Shown piece after piece: positions 1 to 5,376 of a stretch of 5,376 bases of DNA; positions within the stretch are counted from its first letter, which is position 1, and each line of letters starts with the position of its first letter. Origin of the DNA: Spirochaetaceae bacterium (GTDB taxonomy: Bacteria > Spirochaetota > Spirochaetia > Treponematales > Breznakiellaceae); assembly GCA_031279965.1 (NCBI GenBank), contig JAITHM010000114.1, forward strand, positions 1 through 5,376, written 5' to 3'. Made by a program: the position numbers and the translations under genes. Below the pieces are notes generated by a model that saw only the letters and a program-made list of their open reading frames with translations, was not told the origin of the DNA and ran no database searches.

Positions 1-725
1 GTGATAATTTCTGTCTTGTGTGGAATTTCCGCGATTCACGAGCATGGTTATCATTTTCCAATGATGAAAAAGCCGCTTTTGAAGCATTTGTTGCCAAAAA
101 AAATGAAGAAAGCGAAAAAAAATGGAAAAATGAGGGGGAAAAATTGCTTTCTGTTCTTAAAGATGCATCGCCGATGCTGCCCTGTGCCGAAGATCTGGGT
201 GCAGTGCCCGCCTGTGTACCCAAAGTGCTGGCCAAATTGAAGATTTTAGGACTGCGAGTAATTCGCTGGACACGGAACTGGGAAGAAGCCGGCCAGCCCT
301 ATGTGCCGTTTTATGAATATCCTGAACTTTCTGTCTGTACGCCGGCTGTTCATGATTCGTCAACAGTCCGTGAATGGTGGGAGCGCGAGGCAGATCAGGG
401 GGCATTTGCCACATTTATCGGTGCTCCCAACCTTGCTCGTGCATACAATCCCGGTGTTGCCCGCACGGTGCTTAAAGCCGCCGCATCCGCGGCATCGCGC
501 TTTAGGGTCTTTCAGTTTCAGGACTTGCTGCATCTTACCCCGCGGTGGTACGCCGCCGACCCGGCAAGCGAGCGCGTTAATGTGCCGGGCACTGCCAATG
601 AATTTAACTGGACATACAGGCTGCCTGCATCTGTTGCGGACATCGCCGCGGATACAGAACTTGTTAATGCTGTTCGTGATCTTGCTGTTACACGGCCTGC
701 CGCAAAGCCCAAAAAAGGCAAATAG
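1..725 (+). CDS. malQ: 4-alpha-glucanotransferase (GH77, DPE2-like), C-terminal part
   Basis: This is the 3' part of a gene whose reading frame is open at the left edge (first full codon at base 3); 240 residues are visible. GH77 enzymes transfer alpha-1,4-glucan segments or glucose between maltooligosaccharides in the cytoplasm. Visible hallmarks are AEDLG (186-200), which carries the acid/base Glu at 189-191, and CTPAVHDSST near 336-368, which carries the transition-state Asp at 354-356. WW follows the second motif. The late motif QDLL, then ERVNVPGT and NWTYR (573-620), is also present. The wording EDLGAVPACV, GLRVIRW and SVCTPAVHDSSTVREWW resembles the plant DPE2/Bacteroidetes branch as I remember it, more than the classical short amylomaltases. 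The nucleophile Asp motif is not in the visible 62 residues before AEDLG. That fits the longer insertion of the DPE2 branch and places it upstream of the window. The tail ends in a basic Lys-rich stretch. The next gene starts 24 bp downstream. Confidence 0.9.
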   Translation, partial: DNFCLVWNFRDSRAWLSFSNDEKAAFEAFVAKKNEESEKKWKNEGEKLLSVLKDASPMLPCAEDLGAVPACVPKVLAKLKILGLRVIRWTRNWEEAGQPYVPFYEYPELSVCTPAVHDSSTVREWWEREADQGAFATFIGAPNLARAYNPGVARTVLKAAASAASRFRVFQFQDLLHLTPRWYAADPASERVNVPGTANEFNWTYRLPASVADIAADTELVNAVRDLAVTRPAAKPKKGK

Positions 726-739
726 CAGGCTGTCGAATT

Positions 740-744
740 GAGGA
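740..744 (+). promoter_or_regulatory. Shine-Dalgarno that decides the start of the membrane-protein gene
   Basis: GAGGA lies 5 nt before the GTG at 750. The in-frame TTG at 738 overlaps this element and has no SD at proper distance, so GTG 750 is preferred. Confidence 0.65.
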
Positions 745-749
745 ACACT

Positions 750-2237
750 GTGGAACGAGTATCACAACAGGATAAGGCCGCGTATCGAAGCATTGTATCA
801 GCGTGCAGGAAAAAGCGCGAAGGCGTGACTGTTGCCGGCTTAACGGCAAAAACAACGCTGCCTTTGGTAAAAGTGCGCGAACTTTTACCTGCTGTTGCCG
901 ATGAATACTCGGCGCGGCTTCGCGTAACGGAATCGGGCGAAATACTCTATTCATTTCCCGGCAGTTTCAAAAGCCGTTACCGGGGGATTGGCGCCGCCGC
1001 CGGGCGTTTTTTTGAAAAGGCCGCGCACATTATCAAAGCTGCCGCGACAAACCTCTTTAAAGTTTGGATCCTAACAATGCTTGTTGGCTATTTCGTGCTA
1101 TTTGTGGTAATTGCCCTTGCGGCGGTTGTCGTATCATTCGCCGCACAAAGTTCTTCGCGGGACGGCCGGGACAGCCGTTCACGTGATGGCGGCGGGAATT
1201 TTTTTGTGGTAACGCATCTTATCGATCTGCTTATACGCATCTGGTTTTACTCGGAGCTTACCAAAAGTTTTAACGGCTCTTCATACCAGAGCCGCCCGCC
1301 GCGCAAGCCGCTTTACAAAGCCGTATTTTCGTTTGTATTTGGCGATGGTGACCTTAACGCCGGCATTGACGAACGCGAAAAACGGGCGGTGCTTGCCTAC
1401 GTGCAGTCAACGGGCGGCGTCATTGCCCTGCCGGAATACATGATACTTACCGGAAAGTCTCCGGCAGAAGCGGAAGACGCGATAACCGCATTTTGTGCGG
1501 CGTATGGCGGCAGTCCCGAGGCAACAGACGATGGCACAGTGGTTTACCGTTTTGACGCGCTTATGCTGAATGGAGAACACACCGCATTACAGGAGCCTTA
1601 CACAGGTCCGCTGCGCCGCCTTAACAGTTTTTCAAACAACGAGAAAAAATTTAACTGGTGGTTTTCGGTTCTTAATGGTGTTAATCTGCTTTTTGGCGGT
1701 TATTTTATCTACAACGCCCTTTCTATTGGAGTGATTACTGATATTGCGGCGGCAGCGCGCGAAGCTTATCTTTATGCGTTTGTCTACAACTTTGTTGATG
1801 CCGGTCTGGGTGCTGCCGCACAGAACACGATTTTTTGGGTGTTGGGCATGGTACCGCTGAGCTTTTCACTCCTTTTCTGGCTTATTCCGTTTCTGCGAAA
1901 TCAGCATCTTCACCATGCAAACGAGCGGGTGAAACAGACAAACTTTCGTCAGTATGTTTACGACACGATTTGGAAGCGTCCGCGCACTCTGCGGTGTGCC
2001 GATCTTAAGCCTGCCGGAGTGGAAAGCCGCCCGTGTGCTTTTAATGCGGCGTGTACAAAGTTGATAAACGAATTTTCTGCTTATTCGCCGGTTGATGTTA
2101 CCGCAGATGATGCGGGTGATTTTACATATACATTTGCAGAGCTTGAGCGGGAGCGGGGAGCGCTTAATGCGTATCGTGCCCGCACCCGTGTTGACGCAAA
2201 GCAGTTGGGAGCGATAGTGTATGATAGTGAGGCTTAA
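750..2237 (+). CDS. Conserved-looking multi-pass membrane protein with three repeated winged-helix-like modules
   Basis: The product is 495 aa when started at GTG 750. I cannot give it a firm name. Three soluble modules (about residues 10-72, 207-270 and 428-465) each end in the pattern [DE]-x-G-x3-Y-x-F and look like small helix-rich domains with a beta wing. Between them lie hydrophobic segments: a long one at about 105-131, a weaker one at 151-168, and clear ones at about 304-322 and 362-382. A polar Arg/Asp/Gly/Ser-rich loop spans 137-149, and a motif FVFGDGD lies at 196-201. No signal peptide precedes the first module, so that module is probably cytoplasmic. The FGDGD stretch and the following GGV segment recall a membrane-protein family seen in cyanobacteria and chloroplasts, but this is from memory and weak. 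The gene lies 24 bp after malQ and 8 bp before the SurA-like gene, so co-transcription is likely. A role in regulation across the membrane is possible but unproven. Confidence 0.85.
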   Translation: MERVSQQDKAAYRSIVSACRKKREGVTVAGLTAKTTLPLVKVRELLPAVADEYSARLRVTESGEILYSFPGSFKSRYRGIGAAAGRFFEKAAHIIKAAATNLFKVWILTMLVGYFVLFVVIALAAVVVSFAAQSSSRDGRDSRSRDGGGNFFVVTHLIDLLIRIWFYSELTKSFNGSSYQSRPPRKPLYKAVFSFVFGDGDLNAGIDEREKRAVLAYVQSTGGVIALPEYMILTGKSPAEAEDAITAFCAAYGGSPEATDDGTVVYRFDALMLNGEHTALQEPYTGPLRRLNSFSNNEKKFNWWFSVLNGVNLLFGGYFIYNALSIGVITDIAAAAREAYLYAFVYNFVDAGLGAAAQNTIFWVLGMVPLSFSLLFWLIPFLRNQHLHHANERVKQTNFRQYVYDTIWKRPRTLRCADLKPAGVESRPCAFNAACTKLINEFSAYSPVDVTADDAGDFTYTFAELERERGALNAYRARTRVDAKQLGAIVYDSEA

Positions 2238-2245
2238 ATAGGCGT

Positions 2246-3322
2246 ATGAAACAGTTTTTTACAGGATGCATTATTCTTTTTATAACCGGCTATCTCTTTG
2301 GGCAAAATGATTTGCAAACAGTAGCAACGGTACGGCTTACCAAAACGGAGCCTATTACGGTTAAACAGTTAAAAAATGAAGTAGACAGCATTGAAAAGAT
2401 GACGGGGCGCAGCCTTACTGTTGCCGAACGGCGCGAAGTGCTCGACAGCATGATTAACCAGCGACTGGCGTTGCAGGGGGCAGAGCGCGACAGAATTTCC
2501 GTAAGTGATGCCGAAGTCAATCAGCAGATGAACGAGTTCCGCGGGCAGCTTTCCGGACAGCTTGGCCGGGCGCCAAGTGATTCGGAATTTGCCGATGCCG
2601 TAAAACAGCAGACCGGAATGGATATGCCTGCTTTTCGTGACCGGTATAAACGTCAGCTTATTATGCAAAAATACCTTCTTGATAAGAAAGGAGATGTTTT
2701 TAAGGCACTTAAACCGCCTACCGAGGCAGAAGTAAAGGCGTTTTATACAAAAAATTCATCTGAGTTTGTTCAACCGGAAACGGTTGAATTTGCCGCGTTA
2801 ATGGTTCCTTACAAAACAGATTCAGAAAAGGCATCGGCGCGAAACGATGCAAACAAGCTTCTTCGTGAAATCAATAACAGCGCGATGTCGTTTGACGAAA
2901 AAGTTCTCCAGGGAAGAACACCCAATATGGCGTATAAATCGGCAACAGGACAGCTTATGCCGCGTAACGCCCCCAATATGCCCGATGATTTTATTGAGAC
3001 AGCATTTAAGCTTGAACAGGGCAAAGTTTCCGGCCTTCTTGATGTTTCGACAGGGCCGCTTCACGGCTTTTTCATCATCAAAGTGACGGGAAAATATCCG
3101 CAGAAAATACTCAACATGGATGACATTATTCTGAATGTACCGCCTGAACTGCAGATGCAGCTCCAGGGCAGGCCGCTTACGGTGCGTATGTTTATCCAGG
3201 CGAATTTAACTCAGAAAAAACAACAAGATGCGCTGGCGAAAGCACAGGAAGAGCTTGTTGCCGACCTTCGTAAAGGCCAGCCGCCGCCTTACTCGATCAA
3301 TGAACAATTTCTGAATTACTGA
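2246..3322 (+). CDS. Exported SurA/PpiC-like chaperone, catalytic histidines missing
   Basis: The product is 358 aa with an N-terminal signal peptide: a Lys, then a hydrophobic core, with likely cleavage near residue 19 (LFG before QN). Residues about 37-150 match the SurA N-terminal chaperone fold. Typical features are an opening helix, the LDSMINQRLALQGAER stretch, SDAEVNQQM and a YKRQLIMQKYL helix. Residues about 160-282 look like a parvulin (PpiC) domain, with EVKAFYTKNSSEF, then VEFAALMV, FKLEQGKVSG and GFFIIKVTGK. In active parvulins the positions equivalent to Ala184 and Phe276 are normally His, so isomerase activity is doubtful and a holdase role in outer-membrane protein delivery is more likely. 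A helical C-terminal extension (about 283-345) follows. No good Shine-Dalgarno precedes the ATG (only a weak TAGG 3 nt away), so translation may be coupled to the gene 8 bp upstream. The stop overlaps the nusB start by one base. Confidence 0.85.
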   Translation: MKQFFTGCIILFITGYLFGQNDLQTVATVRLTKTEPITVKQLKNEVDSIEKMTGRSLTVAERREVLDSMINQRLALQGAERDRISVSDAEVNQQMNEFRGQLSGQLGRAPSDSEFADAVKQQTGMDMPAFRDRYKRQLIMQKYLLDKKGDVFKALKPPTEAEVKAFYTKNSSEFVQPETVEFAALMVPYKTDSEKASARNDANKLLREINNSAMSFDEKVLQGRTPNMAYKSATGQLMPRNAPNMPDDFIETAFKLEQGKVSGLLDVSTGPLHGFFIIKVTGKYPQKILNMDDIILNVPPELQMQLQGRPLTVRMFIQANLTQKKQQDALAKAQEELVADLRKGQPPPYSINEQFLNY

Positions 3323-3738
3323 TGTCCCGCAGAAAGGCCCGCGTACTTGCGTTTCAGGCGCTTTATTGTTTCGATGCCGCACCAGCACCGTTAGAGCAGA
3401 TACTCGCATTTGAATGGGAGGGTGAAAAGCTTGAACGGACTGATGAAACGGTGCTTGCGTTTGCCCGTAATCTTGCCGCAGGGACTATCGAGAATCTTCC
3501 TGCTATTGACGAAAAAATCAAAAAAAACCTTAAAGGCTGGGATATTACCCGTCTTAAACGAGTTGATTTGGCGGTTTTACGGATAAGCGTGTATTCTTTG
3601 CTTTTTCAAAAAGACATTCCCGCCGGGGTCGTCATCGAAGAAGCCATCGGCATTTGCAAAGATTATGGAACAGAGGGGGCGTTTAAATTTGTCAACGGCG
3701 CACTCGATGCCATCAGAAAGACTGAGTGTGAACCTTGA
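3322..3738 (+). CDS. nusB: Transcription antitermination factor NusB
   Basis: The product is 138 aa, normal for NusB. NusB pairs with ribosomal protein S10 (NusE), binds boxA RNA and supports antitermination of rRNA transcription in the cytoplasm. The family signature is easy to see: RRKARVLAFQALY at the N-terminus, then NLKGWDITRLKRVDLAVLR (residues 69-87), the SVYSLLFQKDIP segment, VVIEEAIGICKDYG, and FKFVNGALDAI near the C-terminus. The start ATG overlaps the preceding stop as TGATG (3320-3324), and no Shine-Dalgarno is present, which points to translational coupling with the SurA-like gene. It is unusual to find it between genes for exported proteins; elsewhere nusB often sits with ribH or acc genes. 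Confidence 0.95.
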   Translation: MSRRKARVLAFQALYCFDAAPAPLEQILAFEWEGEKLERTDETVLAFARNLAAGTIENLPAIDEKIKKNLKGWDITRLKRVDLAVLRISVYSLLFQKDIPAGVVIEEAIGICKDYGTEGAFKFVNGALDAIRKTECEP

Positions 3739-3763
3739 CGCAGTTTTGCCGATAATGGAAAAG

Positions 3764-4354
3764 ATGTACCTGATAAACGTAATAACTTGCCGGTTCGCGC
3801 TGTGTGCGGTGCTCTTTATGGCGGCGCACTTCAGTTTAAGTGCACAAACACCGGATACTGCCGTGCCACAAACGCCAGAAGAGAGCGCTTCCGTCCTGCC
3901 CACAGCTTACCGCGGCCTGTCGCTTGGCATGACGCTTGATGCTTTAAAAGAGGCATTGACAATAGACAGCGCATTTACTTTCCGGGGAGATCCTGATGTT
4001 TCATTTTTGCCAGTAACTCAGCAAAATTTAGTGGAAAGCGGCGGCACAGCATATATAAAACGAGCGTTTTTTCAGCTTAAAGATGACGCGGTATTTGTTA
4101 TGTCGTTTACGATGAATACTACGCTTATCGATCATTATTCAATTTTTACCGAGCTGGTAAAAAAATATGGACAGCCAATTATTCTTAATCCGCGGGAGGC
4201 CATTTGGGAATCACCTACAACGCGCATATCCATCGAACGGCCGCTTACCGTCAAATATATTGATAAACAAGTTTTTGATGGACTTGTTGAAAATTCGCAG
4301 GTACTCCGGTCTCATGCCGCCGAAATGCGCGAGGAATTTTTGAATGACTTTTAA
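3764..4354 (+). CDS. Secreted hypothetical protein
   Basis: The product is 196 aa from ATG 3764. It begins with a signal peptide (hydrophobic core about residues 11-24) and probable signal peptidase I cleavage after LSA at 27, before QTPDT. The mature part starts with a Pro/Thr/Glu-rich linker (about 28-46). A compact domain follows, beginning YRGLSLGMTLDALKEAL (49-65) and containing FRGDPDVSFLP, YIKRAFFQ, a KKYGQP turn and SIERPLTVKYIDK. I recognise no named family. The GLSLGMTLDALKEAL opening recalls small periplasmic domains that begin with a G-x-x-x-G-M motif followed by a helix. The start is uncertain: ATG 3755 is in frame three codons earlier. ATG 3764 is slightly favoured by GGAAAAG just before it, although the spacing is short. 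An in-frame ATG at 3665 lies inside nusB and would bury the signal peptide, so it is rejected. The stop overlaps the next gene by 11 bp. Confidence 0.8.
   Translation: MYLINVITCRFALCAVLFMAAHFSLSAQTPDTAVPQTPEESASVLPTAYRGLSLGMTLDALKEALTIDSAFTFRGDPDVSFLPVTQQNLVESGGTAYIKRAFFQLKDDAVFVMSFTMNTTLIDHYSIFTELVKKYGQPIILNPREAIWESPTTRISIERPLTVKYIDKQVFDGLVENSQVLRSHAAEMREEFLNDF
4331..4335 (+). promoter_or_regulatory. Shine-Dalgarno of the DUF192 lipoprotein gene
   Basis: GAGGA lies 8 nt before ATG 4344, inside the end of the upstream gene. It supports this start and independent ribosome loading despite the 11-bp overlap. Confidence 0.65.
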
Positions 4355-4826
4355 GACTGCACGAGCGTTTTCGTGCGCTGTAAGTTTTCTGCTGATGATG
4401 ACGGGTGCCTGCCGGACAGCGGAAGGACAAGCCCAGCCAAAACTTTCTGTAGAGACGCTTACCGTTACAACAAATGACGGCAGGAATGTTACTGTTAATG
4501 CCGAACTTGCCCGCAGCGAGACAGAAAAAACTACCGGTCTAATGTTCCGGCGCACTCTTGCAGACGGCGACGGTATGCTTTTTATCTGGAAGACCGACCG
4601 GGTGCTTTCATTTTGGATGAAGAATACTCTTATCCCGCTTTCGATAGCTTATATAGACCGAAACGGCATTATTCGAGAAATCCATGATATGAAAAGCGGA
4701 CAGCTTAATACCGTTCAATCTTTCCGTTCTGTCCGGTACGCGCTTGAGGTTCCCCTTGGCTGGTTCGGTCGCGCCGGAATCGGTGTAAACGATACAATCT
4801 CGCTGCCTAAAGAACATGGCCGCTAG
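4344..4826 (+). CDS. DUF192-family probable lipoprotein
   Basis: The product is 160 aa. A signal sequence runs through a hydrophobic stretch (about residues 8-20) to a TGAC sequence. Cys23 is a plausible lipidation site: the lipobox M-T-G-A-C is looser than the enterobacterial consensus, but spirochaetes commonly tolerate such boxes. The rest is a full DUF192 domain: VNAELARSETEKTTGLMFRR (about 51-70), GDGMLFIWK (75-83), the hallmark FWMKNTLIPLSIAYID (90-105), GIIREIHDMK, and YALEVPLGWF followed by GVNDTISL. The usual Asp after iPL is Ser here. The biochemical role of DUF192 proteins is not established as far as I know, and many are exported. The frame is opposite to, and convergent with, the tautomerase gene, sharing the CTAG at 4823-4826. 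Confidence 0.9.
   Translation: MTFKTARAFSCAVSFLLMMTGACRTAEGQAQPKLSVETLTVTTNDGRNVTVNAELARSETEKTTGLMFRRTLADGDGMLFIWKTDRVLSFWMKNTLIPLSIAYIDRNGIIREIHDMKSGQLNTVQSFRSVRYALEVPLGWFGRAGIGVNDTISLPKEHGR
4823..4826. other. Convergent stop codons sharing a palindromic CTAG
   Basis: TAG of the DUF192 gene (4824-4826, + strand) and TAG of the MIF-like gene (4823-4825 read on the - strand) are both made from the self-complementary CTAG. The two coding regions therefore overlap by 4 bp and leave no room for an intergenic terminator. I see no clear hairpin with a T-run nearby. Confidence 0.9.
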
Positions 4827-5164
4827 TGAAATTCGCCATCGTAGCCCCAGTTGTCAAATTCAGCAATAGTCATGTAGAGATGTTCCGTTTTGATGCCAAG
4901 CTCGTGATTTAGCAGAGTAAAGACTTCGCGGGTAAACAGCTTTTTTGCTTCGTCCGTTGTTTTCGTATAGACCCGAAGGTCGATATAAGCCGAAGGTGTT
5001 TTTTTACCACCCATAAACATAGCCCGGCTTGTTGAAAGATCAACAATAAGATCCGCCTCTGTTTTACCGGGAATAATCGTAATAAGCCGTCCCAGTTCGC
5101 TGACAAGTGTTGCTTTGTTTGCATCAGAAAGTGCGGCGGATGTGTTAATTGAAATATAAGGCAT
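4823..5164 (-). CDS. MIF-type tautomerase (phenylpyruvate tautomerase family)
   Basis: The product is 113 aa, the usual length of MIF/D-dopachrome tautomerase proteins and about twice that of 4-oxalocrotonate tautomerase subunits. The start is fixed by the sequence M-PYISINTS: removal of Met exposes the N-terminal Pro that is the catalytic base in this superfamily. Other family features are a Lys in PGKTEADLIV (residues 32-41, near the position of MIF Lys32), MFMGGKKTPSAYIDL (49-63, equivalent to the MAFGGS strand), the helix before LNHELGI and HLYMTIAEFDNWGYDG at the C-terminus. This last stretch matches the RVYINYYDMNAANVGWN region of animal MIF. No signal peptide is present, so the protein is predicted cytoplasmic, forming a trimer as relatives do. 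The physiological substrate is unknown. An in-frame TTG start at 5200 is rejected, because it lies inside the -35 box and would bury Pro1. Confidence 0.9.
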   Translation of the reverse strand: MPYISINTSAALSDANKATLVSELGRLITIIPGKTEADLIVDLSTSRAMFMGGKKTPSAYIDLRVYTKTTDEAKKLFTREVFTLLNHELGIKTEHLYMTIAEFDNWGYDGEFH

Positions 5165-5171
5165 AGCCTGT

Positions 5172-5200
5172 ATACTACCCGCGCCGCCTCTGCCCGTCAA
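5172..5200 (-). promoter_or_regulatory. Sigma-70-type promoter of the MIF-like gene, likely leaderless
   Basis: On the - strand, TTGACG (5195-5200) and TAGTAT (5172-5177) are separated by exactly 17 bp. Only 7 nt separate the -10 from the ATG at 5164, so transcription should start at or one base before the initiation codon. No Shine-Dalgarno could fit in such a leader. Confidence 0.7.
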
Positions 5201-5244
5201 CTGCCCCTCTAAATTTTCTGCTGAACTTTGGCCGCCCGCCCTGC

Positions 5245-5273
5245 TTGACAGGCTGCTCAGGTTGTGGTATATT
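5245..5273 (+). promoter_or_regulatory. Sigma-70-type promoter of the rightmost gene, likely leaderless
   Basis: TTGACA (5245-5250, full consensus) and TATATT (5268-5273, five of six matches) are separated by 17 bp. The ATG at 5281 follows after 7 nt. Geometry is identical to the divergent promoter on the other strand. Confidence 0.75.
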
Positions 5274-5280
5274 GCAAGCT

Positions 5281-5376
5281 ATGGGGACAAGAAACCGTTT
5301 GTCAGCACAGATTCTAACGCCGCGGCTCAAGGCGGCCGCCGCAGGCTTTACCGCAGGCCGCGCGCTTCCGCCCAAA
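5281..5376 (+). CDS. 5' end of an unidentified gene, cut by the window edge
   Basis: An open frame begins with ATG 5281 and runs 32 codons to the right edge without a stop. The visible residues include six Lys/Arg and no acidic residue. They contain an Ala-rich stretch (residues 18-21) and no recognisable motif, so no function is offered. The start is supported by the strong promoter whose -10 ends 7 nt upstream. An alternative is TTG 5299, which would have an 18- to 19-nt leader with a GGGG stretch. The coding call depends mainly on the promoter and the open frame. Confidence 0.55.
   Translation, partial: MGTRNRLSAQILTPRLKAAAAGFTAGRALPPK

Noticed and set aside
96..122. Two A8 tracts in malQ as a possible phase-variation or frameshift site
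   Set aside because: Both tracts encode Lys/Asn in an intact frame in a Lys-rich helix. No alternative frame product is supported and such tracts are common in this context.
301..741. 146-aa + strand open frame overlapping malQ in another frame
   Set aside because: The malQ frame holds clear GH77 catalytic motifs. This frame has no recognisable motif and no promoter or ribosome site of its own.
2369..2668. Antisense open frames opposite the SurA-like gene (2290-2520 and 2369-2668)
   Set aside because: They mirror the codon pattern of the real gene and show no motif, promoter or ribosome site.
3735..3756. TTGACG and GATAAT just after nusB, resembling a promoter for the secreted protein gene
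   Set aside because: The spacer is only 10 bp, far too short for a sigma-70 promoter. TTGACG is also partly nusB stop-codon sequence.
3665..3763. Longer N-terminus for the secreted protein from ATG 3665
   Set aside because: It overlaps nusB by 74 bp and puts over 30 polar residues before a normal signal peptide.
5165..5200. TTG start at 5200 extending the MIF-like protein by 12 residues
   Set aside because: The codon is part of the -35 box, so it would not be transcribed, and the extension would block the catalytic N-terminal Pro.

Overview
This window looks like chromosomal housekeeping DNA from a spirochaete, most likely Treponema or a close relative. The base composition is mixed (roughly half GC). 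The genes are packed tightly on the + strand. The SurA/PpiC-like exported protein, the NusB-type protein, the secreted hypothetical and the lipoprotein with a relaxed lipobox all suit that group. The assignment rests on protein flavour and gene organisation, not on a database search.

Layout. From the left edge to 4826 there is one compact + strand run. It holds the C-terminal half of a DPE2-like 4-alpha-glucanotransferase (GH77, malQ), then a 495-aa multi-pass membrane protein of unknown function with three similar soluble modules. After these come an exported SurA/PpiC-like chaperone that lacks both usual parvulin histidines, nusB, a secreted hypothetical protein, and a DUF192 lipoprotein. 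Gaps between genes are 24 bp or less and several neighbours overlap, so this is probably one operon or a few read-through units. Its promoter lies outside the window.

The right end has a different organisation. A full-length MIF (macrophage migration inhibitory factor)-type tautomerase lies on the - strand and converges on the lipoprotein gene; the two stop codons share one palindromic CTAG. From the 116-bp region between 5164 and 5281 the tautomerase gene and a second gene, cut by the window edge, diverge. Each has a strong sigma-70-type promoter (TTGACR, 17-bp spacer, TA-rich -10), and in each the -10 ends exactly 7 nt before the ATG. Both mRNAs are therefore predicted to be leaderless or nearly so.

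How the genes work together. Three consecutive or near-consecutive genes (SurA-like, secreted hypothetical, DUF192 lipoprotein) encode exported products, with nusB between them. This suggests co-expression of envelope and transcription functions rather than a single pathway. The glucanotransferase belongs to maltose/glucan metabolism and probably to genes further upstream. I see no tRNA, rRNA, CRISPR array, insertion sequence or phage gene. The most notable observations are the paired leaderless promoters, the eukaryote-length MIF homologue, the catalytically degenerate PpiC domain and the triple-module membrane protein.
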